Part shown: positions 33,201 to 43,907 of the stretch, one piece after another
Layout: every line of letters begins with the position of its first letter
Position numbering within the stretch: the stretch's first letter is position 1
NCBI GenBank assembly: GCA_036023115.1
Contig: JAYKKT010000079.1
Location: 9,499,001-9,563,000 of the forward strand
Length of the DNA: 64,000 nucleotides
Direction: 5' to 3'
Origin: Brasenia schreberi
Lineage: Eukaryota > Streptophyta > Magnoliopsida > Nymphaeales > Cabombaceae
Made by a program: the position numbers and the translations under genes
The notes under the pieces: generated by a model
Seen by the model: only the letters and a program-made list of their open reading frames with translations
Database searches by the model: none
Told to the model about the DNA's origin: nothing

Positions 33201-33666
33201 ATTGCATCTACGCCATACCACGAGGTAGGACGCATATTGCATCGAAGCAACCCCCGCTCGAATTCGCCCATGTAGTGGAGTGTTCATAACACACAAACTA
33301 GGCGACCCAAAAAGGGATAAAAGAAAAGACTTAGGCACGTGCAAATCCACGTGATCTAAAACATGCAATCGCATCTTAAAGACCCGAAATAGACACCTCG
33401 AACCGTTTCGTAGACTTTCTCCCTAAAACTCGATTTTTGCAAAAGCGTACAGACTGACCCTTGCGCATCGGTGCAAGAAGGTCTGCGACGACAAGAGCTC
33501 ACTTGCTCACAGTCGCCACATTTAGAAGTCAGTGTTGATATATCTTCGCTAGCTTAAGTAAGCTAGCTGGCACGCCCTATTTGTATACATAGGCCTTAGA
33601 CGCACGATAAGATCCACTCCAAGCCACGAAAGGGGCGAAGAGGCGGGGATTTTTCGCGCGTCTACA
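30272..33666 (+). repeat. Solo LTR, family 1 (3395 bp), with GAGAG target duplication
   Basis: A complete plus-strand LTR, TGTAAACACC to GCGTCTACA, flanked by GAGAG on both sides (30267-30271 and 33667-33671). Removing it and one GAGAG rejoins a continuous family-2 sequence (GATACGAGAG-TTGATGTGCC). It contains the U3 palindrome (about 30751-30794), telomere-like tract (31105-31470), TATA box, pyrimidine-rich leader, donor-like GGTAAGT (31769-31775) and GTAAGT (32218-32223), 115-bp repeats (about 32440-33085) and 14-bp repeats (about 33098-33150). No internal region remains. Confidence 0.95.
31505..31512 (+). promoter_or_regulatory. TATA box, solo LTR 1
   Basis: TATTTAAA preceded by CCCATCCCC, at the conserved LTR position; a ~250-base C/T-rich leader follows and ends at the first donor-like GGTAAGT. 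Confidence 0.6.
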
Positions 33667-33942
33667 GAGAGTTGATGTGCCGGGCTTGAAGTATGCTTCG
33701 GGTCCGTGCTCTCCTTTGCCTTTTCGGTCCTGCTTTCATCAGGCTAGGCTGCTTTCGGGGATTCAAAATATCTTTTTAAGGTTTAAAAACTATATGTATA
33801 CAGTTTTAAAACATATATATAAGTTTAAAGTATGTACAGGGTTGTCTGGTCCTGGGTTTACAGACTCAAAATAGCCCTTTGGGGCTGCTTTTGTGAAACC
33901 AGGTATATTTGAGAAAAATCATGGGATTTTGGGGTGTTTACA

Positions 33943-35940
33943 GTAAGACACGAAAATTCCTTCGCTCCTGGTTTACAAGACCAAAAACGAGTCTTTTCGC
34001 GTTTACGTCGCTTCATGGGCGTGCCAGCTAGCATACTCAAACTAGCGAAGATTTTGAAATGTATTTGACTTTTGAAAGGAAATTGTGGACAAGCAGGATC
34101 TTTTCGCTTGAAACCTTCTTGAACCGATGCTCAAGGGTCAGTTCCAGCACTTAGAAAACTTCGATCTTTTAAACAAACCTATCTTTTGAAAAGAAAAGCG
34201 AGTATGAGATTTGTTTGCCTAATTTGTAAGTTTTATTTATGGGGTTATCCGTATCCAAGTCTTGGAGCTTTTAAGCTAATTAGGCCGGATGTGTGTGCTT
34301 CAAGTGGCCTAGTTTTAGCAAAGTTTAGAGCGTAGTTTGGGGTTTCCACTTTGAAAATGCGCAAGATGCAAGGATGCACGAACTCTTACGGGTTGGATAT
34401 GATGTGAGCTAAGCTCGATTTGAAAGCAACTCACACACCCAGCTTTAAGTAAATACCCGAAATGTAAGTGCAACTCACGCAGCTGAAGGGGAAATACCCG
34501 AACCTTAAAAGCAACTCACATGACTTGAATGTAAATTGCGGAAGGGAGATATACTTATATTAAGAGCGGAAAGGCTCAATGCACGCGTGTGTGAGTGTAG
34601 AATTTAAATGACAAACTCACACAACTTGAATTGAACTTGCCGAAATTGAAATATAAGTATATATATGAGCGGTAAGGCTCAACATGTTCATGTGTGTTGT
34701 GTATAAATTGAAAGACAACTCACACACACAACTTGAATTGAACTTTGCCAAAAGGGAAATATAGATATATATATGAGCGGTGAGGCTCAACGTGTTCATG
34801 TGTGTTGTGTGTAAATGGAAAGACAACTCACACACACGACTGAAATTTAACTTGCTAAAAGGGAAAATATAGATATAAGAGCAGAAAGGCTCAATGTGAG
34901 TGAGTGCTTTTGGTGTGTAAATGGAAACACAACTCACACAACTGAAATTGAACCACCTGAAATGAAAGACGTACACAGCTAAACATAAAACTCACGCAGC
35001 TGAAAGTATATAGATACTCTATATCTTAGGGGCTGCCAAGGCCAAAATGTGCGTGAGAGTGTTGAGCAAGTGCTCGGGTGTCCTTTGTGTGCAAGTGTGG
35101 AAGCTTAAATGACATCGCATACAACTGAAAGTAACAACCCAAATGAAATTGCAACTCACACGACTCTTACTAGAGTCTTTGGAGTAAGAGCGAAAGCTCA
35201 ATGTGTGTGTGTGCAAATCGTGTACGATTAAGAGCTAAAGCTCAAGTGTACGTGGGTGTCTTGTGTACGAGATAAGAGCTAAGGCACAAGTGCATGTGTG
35301 AGTCTCGTGTACGAGATAAGAGCTAAGGCTCAAGTGCACGTATGTGTCTCGTGTGTCAAGCACCAATATTACATCTCGAGGGGAGACCACGCTCCATTAT
35401 TATAACCCCGTATCAAAATTGAATTGAATTTAGAGGAGTAAGGTAAAAAACCGAATTTAAAACTTACAAGTGGACAGCTTTCCTCTCCTTGCTCGTGCTT
35501 GGGCTTGTAGTCCACCTTGGCAGCCAAGAGGGGTCTCCCTAGGTGGCTTGGACTGAGAGAGTGGACTTGAGGAGGGCTTGTGTGGATTCGGGTGTGCTTA
35601 GGGACACGCCGTTCCCTTGGGCTTATGAGAAGGCTCACGGCAACAAAGGTGGGGCTTAGGCATGGATTGGCTCTATTTGGCCTAAAGGGGAAGGTTTAGT
35701 TGCGGCTTACTAAGGTCGGCCCTAAAGGGAAGGTCACGGCAACAAAGGGGTATGGTCCTAAGCGGCCATAAAGGGAAGCTTGGGTATGGCCTAAGGGTGC
35801 AGCTGGGCTAGAAGGGAAGCTGGTCCTAAGGTAAGGCGCGGCCTAAGGGTGCAGTGTGGCAGGTTGGTACTGCCGGTGGCCGGGGTGTCTGGCACTGGAC
35901 AGGGGCGCTAGGCACTGGCGCTGCGGGTCTCTGGCATGCG
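33943..35940 (-). repeat. Family-2 LTR, U5/R part in minus orientation
   Basis: Begins GTAAGACACGAAAATT directly after the preceding LTR terminus, without a clean TG end. It has the family layout (GGGCGTGCCAGCTAGC block, repeats, the block with CTCCATTATTATAACCCCG and GTAAGT at 35462-35467 minus), but the sequence is clearly diverged. Tandem repeats of about 120 bp (GAGCGGTAAGGCTCAA type) occupy roughly 34560-34950. Three ~45-bp units (GTGTACGAGATAAGAGCTAAGG) lie at about 35219-35355. The right border, where orientation flips, is approximate. Confidence 0.7.
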
Positions 35941-37174
35941 GGGCATATGTCAAGCCCGGCACATCAACTCTTGTCTCAGAATCATCCCCAAAATCTCGGA
36001 CATCCAAGCCCCTATTATCAACAAATTTGTCAAAATGATCTCCGGAAGGTGAGAAGAAGAGCGGACGACAATGTTGGCGAAGACCCAATGCAAGACGGAG
36101 TACTGATGCAGTCAGGCCCTGCACAAACCGTCCGTTTCGAAACGCCATGAAGGAATTAGAAAATCAGATTTGGATAGGATTTGGACCATATATATCCAGA
36201 TCCAAACCCAAATATGCAGTTGGATTTGGATTTGGATTTGGATCCAAAGAACCAATCCAATATCCACATCCATGGCCCACATCACCTTCTCATAAATGGA
36301 GGTGGGGCCCACAAAGAATTCATGTGAAAAGCTTGGTATAGAGAGAGAATGGGGGATAAAGTATGGGTGAGAAAGTTGGTGGGCTTGACTTTAGTCAAGG
36401 TTGGGTTAACCATGTGGGTTTAGCCTAAGAGTGTGGGTTTAAGCTTGTATGCACCTACACCTAACCTAGGGCTGCACCAACATGAACCTGGCTGCAACTA
36501 GGTCCATGGATCGAGGCCAAGGGGATGCTCCTAAGAACTAGCCCTAAGCTAACCCATCTCACCTATCCATTCCCCCCTAAACCTGACCCAATCCTAGCCA
36601 CCCTCACCCAAAACCACCCCAACCATACCTAGTCGACCTCACCTAGCTCACCCCACCTAACTAGACCACTTAGACCCTAACTAGACTAAACCTAATCCCA
36701 CCTTAACCCACCTAATTAGACCCTAATCCTTAATTCCCAGCCACCCTAACCGACCTACCCCAAACCACCATACCACTCCCACCTAGCCGACCTACCCAAA
36801 CCACCCCACCACAGCCCACCATATCCTAAATATCTACCCAACCGACCCCAGCCCATGCCTATAAAACCCCCCCTTTTGGGGCAGGTTTTGGGAGAGCTCT
36901 TGGATCCCTCTCTCCTCTCTCACCTGCCCTCTCTTCCACCCCATCTCACTCCATCCTTCCCCCAGCTACGCCACCTTCACCGCCACTCCACCCGGCTGCA
37001 CTTCCACTCGGCTGCCACCTGCACATCCCACCCGACTGCACACTTCCACCCACCTGCCACCTTCTTCCAACTGCCACCTCCTTCCACCACCTCCGGCCAT
37101 CACCTCCACCACCACACCCAGTTAGTACCCCCATCTCAGCCCCATCTAACCTATCTTCTTCTCCCCTTCTTACC
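35941..37174 (+). repeat. Family-2 LTR, U3 part in plus orientation
   Basis: Plus-strand U3: CAAGCCCGGCACATCAACTC, a degenerate palindrome near 36166-36210, a C-rich tract related to the telomere-like tract, TATAAAA at 36860-36866, the GGGGCAGGTTTT leader start and a pyrimidine-rich leader. It faces the minus-strand U5/R to its left, so the two halves are not one simple LTR. It ends where element 5's LTR starts. Confidence 0.7.
36860..36866 (+). promoter_or_regulatory. TATA box, family-2 U3
   Basis: TATAAAA followed by a C-run and GGGGCAGGTTTTGGGAG, the same arrangement as in family 1 with a more canonical box. Confidence 0.6.
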
Positions 37175-38405
37175 TGTAAACACCCCGAAATCCCACAAAT
37201 TTCTCAAATTCATCTGGTTTTGTTAAAGCAGCCCCAAAGGGCTATTTTGAGTCTGGAAACCCAGGAGCCTTCCAGACAATCCTGTATATATGTTTTGAAC
37301 TCTATATTTCAAAAACATACAATATGGCTTTTAAAACCTTTTAAAACATGTTTTGAAACCCCGAAGCGGCTTGGCCCGATCAAGACAGGACCAGGAGAGC
37401 TAAGAAGAGCCCGGAACCGGAGCACATGTCGAGCCCGGCACAGCAACTCTTGTATCACATCCATACCCCCAGGATCTCGAACGTCCAAGACCCTGTTCTT
37501 ATCAAAATATCATTTAAAGTCATCTCCGGAAGGCAGAAACGGAGGCGGACGACCATGTTGGCGAAGACCCAACGCAAACGGAGTACTGATGCTGTCAGGC
37601 CCCGCACGAATCGTCCGTTTCGAACCCAGCTCGAAGGAGTTAGAGTTCAGTTTGGATTGGATCTGGACCATATATATCCAGATTCCAATCCAAACCCATA
37701 TGTGGACTTGGATTTGGATTTGGATCCAGAGATCCAATCCAATATCCATATCCATGGCCCACATCACCTTCTCATAAATGGAGGTGGGGCCCACTTGAAA
37801 TTCACGTGGGATATTGGGCATGAGAGAGAGTGGGGATGAAAAATATCAAGAGTGTTGTATTAAGCTTGACTTGTGTGTCAAGTTTGGGTTTAATCATGTG
37901 GGTTAGCCTAATTGAGTGGGTTTAAGCTTGTAATTAGCTAAAACCTAACCTAGGGCTACACCAACATGGGGTGATCAAGGTCTATGGGCCATGCTAAGGG
38001 AGCTCCTTCACCTAGACCTAACCCAAAATGACTAATCCTAGCCTAAACCCCTAATCCACCCCTAATCCCAACCTAATCACCTAACCCACTTGCCTAATCC
38101 CGGCCTAATCCCAACCTAATCACCTAACCCACTTCCCTAATCCTTCCCTAAACCTAGACTAATTTCCCTAATCCTAGCCTAAACCTAGCCTAATCACCTA
38201 ACCTAGCTCACTAAACCTCACCCTAAAACCCAACCACCTAACCTAGCCCTAAACCCCTAAACCACCCTTAGCCCACAATCTACCCAAACCCCTAGTTTTA
38301 AAATATCTGGCCCAACCCTTTCCAGCCCACCTTATCTAGATACCACTTTACCTAAACCACCTAACCACTACCCTCAGCCCAGCCCTAACCGACCTACCCA
38401 TCCCC

Positions 38406-38413
38406 TATTTAAA
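38406..38413 (+). promoter_or_regulatory. TATA box, element 5 LTR
   Basis: TATTTAAA followed by CCCCTCCCC and GGGGCGGGTTCTC at the conserved position. Confidence 0.6.
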
Positions 38414-40084
38414 CCCCTCCCCTTTCGGGGCGGGTTCTCAAGCAAGAGGGCCCTCACCTCAGCCCAGCCGACTCCACTCTCCACCTGTCCGCCTGCTCCA
38501 CTCCCCAACTGCTCCACTCTCCACCTGCTCCACTAGCTCTACCTGCACCGCCACCTTCCCTCTTCCATCCACCACCATTCCCCAGCCGGACGCCACCACC
38601 TTCACCCAACCGAACCAACCAAGAGCCCACCTGCCCGCCTGCTTCTCATTTGCCTTCCACCGCCTCTCCCCATTCGGTAAGTACCCTAACTCCATCAAAG
38701 CCCTTCTCTTCCACCTCTCCACTCCTAGCCACCTACCCTATCCTCATCTCAGCCCTTTTGCCACCACCCTTTTCACTTAGCCGAACCTAGCAAAACCCAA
38801 ACTGCCGGCCACTACCTAACTCTCATATCCCATTCGGCCTTCCCCTAGGCGTCCCATTCGGCCTTCCCACAAACTCTCCTTTAGGTCCAGTTTTCCCTAA
38901 ACACTATACTCCCCTAGTGACCCTAAAAACCCACTTATTTAGCCCCGTTAAACCCCCTACTTTGAGGCGACATCTACTTGCCACCGGCCACCTTCGAGGC
39001 GCCTATCCCGCGCCCCACTTGCAGCCGGCCAACACCTTTGATCACCTATCTTCGCGGAGCTCCCGTTTGCAGCCCAAGGCCAAGCCCATGCTCAAGCAAG
39101 ACCTCTACGGACCAGCTACTCGTAAGTGCCTAAACTCGGTCCTTAGTTGTATACTTGCTTGAGATTAAATTTGATACGGGGTTGTAATAACGGAGCATAG
39201 TCTCCCCCCGCTTGTAATAACGTGGCTTGGCACAACCACACACGTGCACTCTCTTAGTCGTGCACGATTTTGAACACACACGGGCCTAATCAGCCCCTAA
39301 TACATAAGTGTATGTATACACTTTCATTTTCGAAGGGTTTTGTTTAAGTTGGGTGCGTTGTCTTTCAATTCAAGCACTCACACACATTGAGCCTTCGCTC
39401 TTAGTTGAAAGACCCAAGTAAGGGCCGACCTATACTATTTGGGTTTCATTTCATGTCGTGTGAGTAAGTCTTTCAATTCAAGCACTCTCACACACATTGA
39501 GCTTTCGCTCTTATTTGAAAGACCCAAGTAAGGGCCGACCTATACTATTTGGGTTTCATTTCATGTCGTGTGAGTAAGTCTTTTAATTCAAGCACTTTCA
39601 CACACATTGAGCCTTCGCTCTTACTCCCAAGACCTTAGTAAAGGCCTTATTGCAGTTATATTTGGGTTTCATTTATGTAGTGTGTGTAGTACTTCAATTC
39701 AAGCACTTTCACACACATTGAGCCTTCGCTCTTATTCCCAAGACCTTAGTCAAGGCCATACTGCAATTTATATTTGGGTTTAATTTCATGTCGTGTGTGT
39801 AAGTCTTTCAATTCAAGCACGCACCCACATTGAGCCTTCGCTCTTATTTGCAAGACCCAAGTAAGGTCTCATATACATAATCTATATACATATCTCCCTT
39901 TGGTTATTTCCCTTCGGTTATTTCCCTTCTGTTATTTCCCCTTCAGTATTGTCTTTACATTTCGGGTTTTCCCTTTGGAGTAGCGTGAGTTTGCATTGCA
40001 TCTACGCCATACCACGAGGTAGGACGCATATTGCATCGAAGCAAGCCCCGCTCGAATTCGCCCATGTAGTGGAGTGTTCATAAC

Positions 40085-43000
40085 TGTAAACACTCCGAAA
40101 TCCCACGAATTTCTCAAATTCATCTGGTTTTGTAAAAGCAGCCCCAAAGGGCTATTTTGAGTTTGGAAACCCAGGAGCCTTCCAGACAACCCTGTATATC
40201 TGTTTTAAATTACATCTTTCAAAAACATATAATATGGCTTTTGAAAACGCTTTTTAAAACACGTTTTGAAACCCCGAAGTGGCTTGGCCTGATCAAGACA
40301 GGACCAGGAGAGCTAAGAAGAGCCCGGAACCGGAGCACATGTCGAGCCCGGCGCAGCAACTCTTGTATCTGATTCACATCCCAAGATCTTGAACGTCCAA
40401 GACCCTGTTCTTATCAAAATAGCATTTGAAGTCATCTCCGGAAGGCAGAAACGGAGGCGGACGACTATGTTGGTGAAGACCCAACACAGACGGAGTACTG
40501 ATGCTGTCAGGCCCCGCACGAATCGTCCGTTTCGAACCCAGCTCGAAGGAGTCAGAGTTCAGTTTGGATTGGATCTGGACCATATATATCCAGATTCCAA
40601 TCCAAACCCATATGTGGACTTGGATTTGGATTTGGATCCAGAGATCCAATCCAATATCCATATCCATGGCCCACATCACCTTCTCATAAATGGAGGTGGG
40701 GCCCACTTGAAATTCACGTGGGATATTGGGCATGAGAGAGAGTGGGGGTGAAAAATATCAAGAGTGTTGTATTAAGCTTGACTTGTGTGTCAAGTTTGGG
40801 TTTAATCTTGTGGGTTAGCCTAATTGAGTGGGTTTAAGCTTGTAATTATCTAAAACCTAACCTAGGGCTGCACCAACATGGGGTGATCAAGGTCTATGGG
40901 CCATGCTAAGGGAGCTCCTTCATCTAAACCTAGCCCAAAATGCCTAAACCTAGCCTAAACCCCTAATCTAAACCTAATCACCTAACCCACTTCCCTAATC
41001 TCGGCCTAATCCCAACCTAATCACCTAACCCACTTCCCTAATCCTTCCCTAAACCTAGATTAATTTCCCAAATCCTAGCCTAAACCTAGCCTAATCACCT
41101 AACCTAGCTCACTAAACCTCACCCTAAAACCCAACCACCTAACCTAGCCCTAAACCCCTAAACCACCCTTAGCCCACAATCTACCCAAACCCCTAGTTTT
41201 AAAATATCTGGCCCTACCCTTTCCAGCCCACCTTATCTACATACCACCCTACCTAAACCACCTAACCACTACCCTCAGCCCAGCCCCAACCGACCTACCC
41301 ATTCCCTATTTAAACCCCTCCCCTTTGTGGGCGGGTTTTTTGGGAAGGGGGAACCACCATCTCACCAAGCCGGGCCCTCTCCATCTCCCATATCTCACCC
41401 AGCCGGGACCACTCTCCATCACCTTCACCTGCTCCATCAGCTCCACCTGCACCGCCACCTTCCCTCTCCCATCCACCACCACCTCACCCAGCCGGACGCC
41501 ACCACCTTCATCCAGCCAAACCAGCCGAACTCCCATCAACACCTGGCTTCTTTCTTCATCCACTCGCCACTTCTCCCCATCCGGTAAGCCTTCTTTAACC
41601 CTATCTAAACCCTTCTCTACTACCTCTCCACTCCCAACCACCCACCACACCATCACCTTAGTCACCCTAGCAGCCCGCCACCACCATTTTAACTTAGCCG
41701 AACCTAGCACAACCCAAACCGCCGGCCACTACCTTCCCCTAGGTGTCCCATTCGGCCTTCTCACAAACTCTCCCTTAGGGCCAGTTTTCCATAAGTACTC
41801 AACTCCCCTAGTGATCCTAAGACCTCACTTGTTCAGCCCATTTAACCCCCCACCTTGAGGCGACACCTACCTGCCACCGGCCACCTTCGAGGCGCCTATC
41901 CCGCGCCCCACTTGCAGTCGGCCAGCACCTTTGATCATCCATGTTTGAGGAGCTCCCGTTTGTAGCCCAAGGCCAAGTCCACGCCCAAGCAAGACCTCTA
42001 CGGACCAGCTACTCGTAAGTGTCTAAACTCGGTCTTTAGTTGTACACTTGCTTGAGATTCAATTTGATACGGGGTTGTAATAACGGAGCATAGTCTCCCC
42101 CCGCTTGTAATAACGTGGCTTGGCACAACCACACACGTGCACTCTCTTAGTCGTGCACGATTTTGAACACACACGGGCCTAATCAGCCCCTAATATATAA
42201 GTGTACATATACTTTCATTTTCGAAGGGTTTTTGTTTAAGTTGGGTGCGTTGTCTTTCAATTCAAGCACTCACACACATTGAGCTTTCGCTCTTATTTGA
42301 AAGACCCAAGTAAGGGCCGACCTATACTATTTGGGTTTCATTTCATGTCGTGTGAGTAAGTCTTTCAATTCAAGCACTCTCACACACATTGAGCCTTCGC
42401 TCTTACTCCCAAGACCTTAGTAAAGGCCTTATTGCAGTTATATTTGGGTTTCATTTCATGTCGTGTGTGTAGTACTTCAATTCAAGCACTCTCACACACA
42501 TTGAGCCTTCGCTCTTACTCCCAAGACCTTAGTAAAGGCCTTATTGCAGTTATATTTGGGTTTCATTTCATGTCGTGTGTGTAGTACTTCAATTCAAGCA
42601 CTCTCACACACATTGAGCCTTCGCTCTTACTCCCAAGACCTTAGTAAAGGCCTTATTGCAGTTATATTTGGGTTTCATTTCATGTCGTGTGTGTAGTACT
42701 TCAATTCAAGCACTCTCACACACATTGAGCTTTCGCTCTTACTCCCAAGACCTTAGTCAAGGCCATACTGCAATTTATATTTGGGTTTAATTTCATGTCG
42801 TGTGTGTAAGTCTTTCAATTCAAGCACGCACCCACATTAAGCCTTCGCTCTTATTTGAAAGACCCGAGTAAGGGCTCATATACATAAGATATATACATAT
42901 CTCCCTTCGGTTATTTCCCTTCGGTTATTTCCCTTCTGTCATTTCCCCTTCAGTATTGTCTTTACATTTCGGGTTTTCCCTTTGGAGTAGCGTGAGTTTG

Positions 43001-43467
43001 CATTGCATTTACGCCATACCACGAGGTAGGACGCATATTGCATCAAAGCAAGCCCCGCTCGAATTCGCCCATGTAGTGGAGTGTTCATAACACACAAACT
43101 AGGTGGCCCGAAAAGGGATAAAAGAAAAGACTTAGGCACGTGCAAATCCACGTGATCTAAAAAATGCAATCGCATCCTAAAGACCCGAAATAGACACCTC
43201 GAACCGCTTCGTAGACTTTCTCTCCAAAACTCGATTTTTGCAAAAGCGTACAGACTGACCCTTGCGCATCGGTGCAAGAAGGTCTGTGACGACAAGAGCT
43301 TACTTGCTCACAGTCGCCACGTTTAGAAGTCAGTGATAAAAATATCTTCGCTAGCTTAAGTAAGCTAGCTGGCACGCCCTATTTGTATACATAGGCCTTA
43401 GACACACGAGAAGATCCACTCCAAGCCCCGAAAGAGGCGAAGAGGCGGGGATTTTCGCGCGTCTACA
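40085..43467 (+). repeat. Solo LTR, family 1 (3383 bp), with ATAAC target duplication
   Basis: TGTAAACACT at 40085 to GCGTCTACA at 43467, flanked by ATAAC (40080-40084 and 43468-43472). It is nested in the LTR of element 5 in the same orientation. TATA box at 41307-41314, donor-like GTAAGT at 42015-42020, 115-bp repeats at about 42240-42885, with three near-identical 'CTTAGTAAAGGCC' units in a row. No internal sequence: the product of LTR-LTR recombination after insertion. Confidence 0.95.
41307..41314 (+). promoter_or_regulatory. TATA box, solo LTR 2
   Basis: TATTTAAA at the conserved position before CCCCTCCCC and GTGGGCGGGTTTT. Confidence 0.6.
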
Positions 43468-43852
43468 ATAACACACAAACTAGGTGGCCCGAAAAGGGAT
43501 AAAAAAAAGACTTAGGCACGTGCAAATCCACGTGATCTAAAATATGCAATCGCATTTTAAAGACCCGAAATAGACACCTCGAACTGCTTCGTAGACTTTC
43601 TCTCCAAAAACTCGATTTTTGCAAAGCGTACAGACTGACCCTTGCGCATCGGTGCAAGAAGGTCTGCGACGATAAGAGCTTACTTGCTCACAGTCGCCAC
43701 GTTTAGAAGTCAGTGTTAAAAATATCTTCGCTAGCTTAAGTAAGCTAGCTGGCACGCCCTATTTGCATACATAGGCCTTAGACACACGAGAAGATCCACT
43801 CCAAGCCCCGAAAGAGGCGAAGAGGCGGGGATTTTCGCGCGTCTACAGAGAT

Positions 43853-43870
43853 TTGCACGCCCGGTGGGAC
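43853..43870 (+). promoter_or_regulatory. tRNA primer-binding site (element 5)
   Basis: TTGCACGCCCGGTGGGAC, five bases after the LTR end; the usual TGG is TTG here. Leader sequence continues for 37 bases and is then cut by element 6. Confidence 0.7.
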
Positions 43871-43907
43871 GTGAGCCTTTTCAAAAATCGAGTTTGCTTG
43901 TAAAAGT

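Larger units (their letters stand above)
30199..33942 (-). repeat. Terminal piece of a family-2 LTR, split by a solo LTR
   Basis: About 340 bp of U3 terminus (30199-30271 and 33672-33942), ending GGTGTTTACA at 33942. It resembles the plus-strand piece starting near 35941 (CAAGCCCGGCACATCAACTCT, AATCATCCCC) more than family 1. Near its left end a ~29-bp segment (GATGTCTGAGAATCTG) is repeated in tandem at 30201-30251. The left border with element 4 is an abrupt break. Confidence 0.75.
37175..43847 (+). repeat. 5' LTR of element 5, interrupted by a solo LTR
   Basis: Starts TGTAAACACC at 37175 and ends GCGTCTACA at 43847. Without the nested LTR it is about 3.3 kb. Contains the U3 palindrome (37651-37694), telomere-like tract (38010-38360), TATA box (38406-38413), donor-like GGTAAGT (38676-38682) and GTAAGT (39122-39127), and the 115-bp array (39350-39885). 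The solo LTR entered in U5 within CATAAC, and the interrupted sequence resumes at 43473 with ACACAAACTAGG. Confidence 0.92.

Noticed and set aside
38917..39162. 81-codon frame upstream of the GTAAGT site (also 45189-45434 and 56449-56694)
   Set aside because: It has an ATG and recurs in several LTRs, but it changes frame in 3154-3375 and merges into a longer frame in 41325-41858. Not supported as a gene.
41325..41858. Proline-rich frames just downstream of the TATA box (also at 45576-45941, 56836-57201 and 31522-31841)
   Set aside because: They begin at GTG or TTG rather than ATG, sit in a C/T-rich leader and are not kept at one length between copies. Treated as pyrimidine-rich leader.
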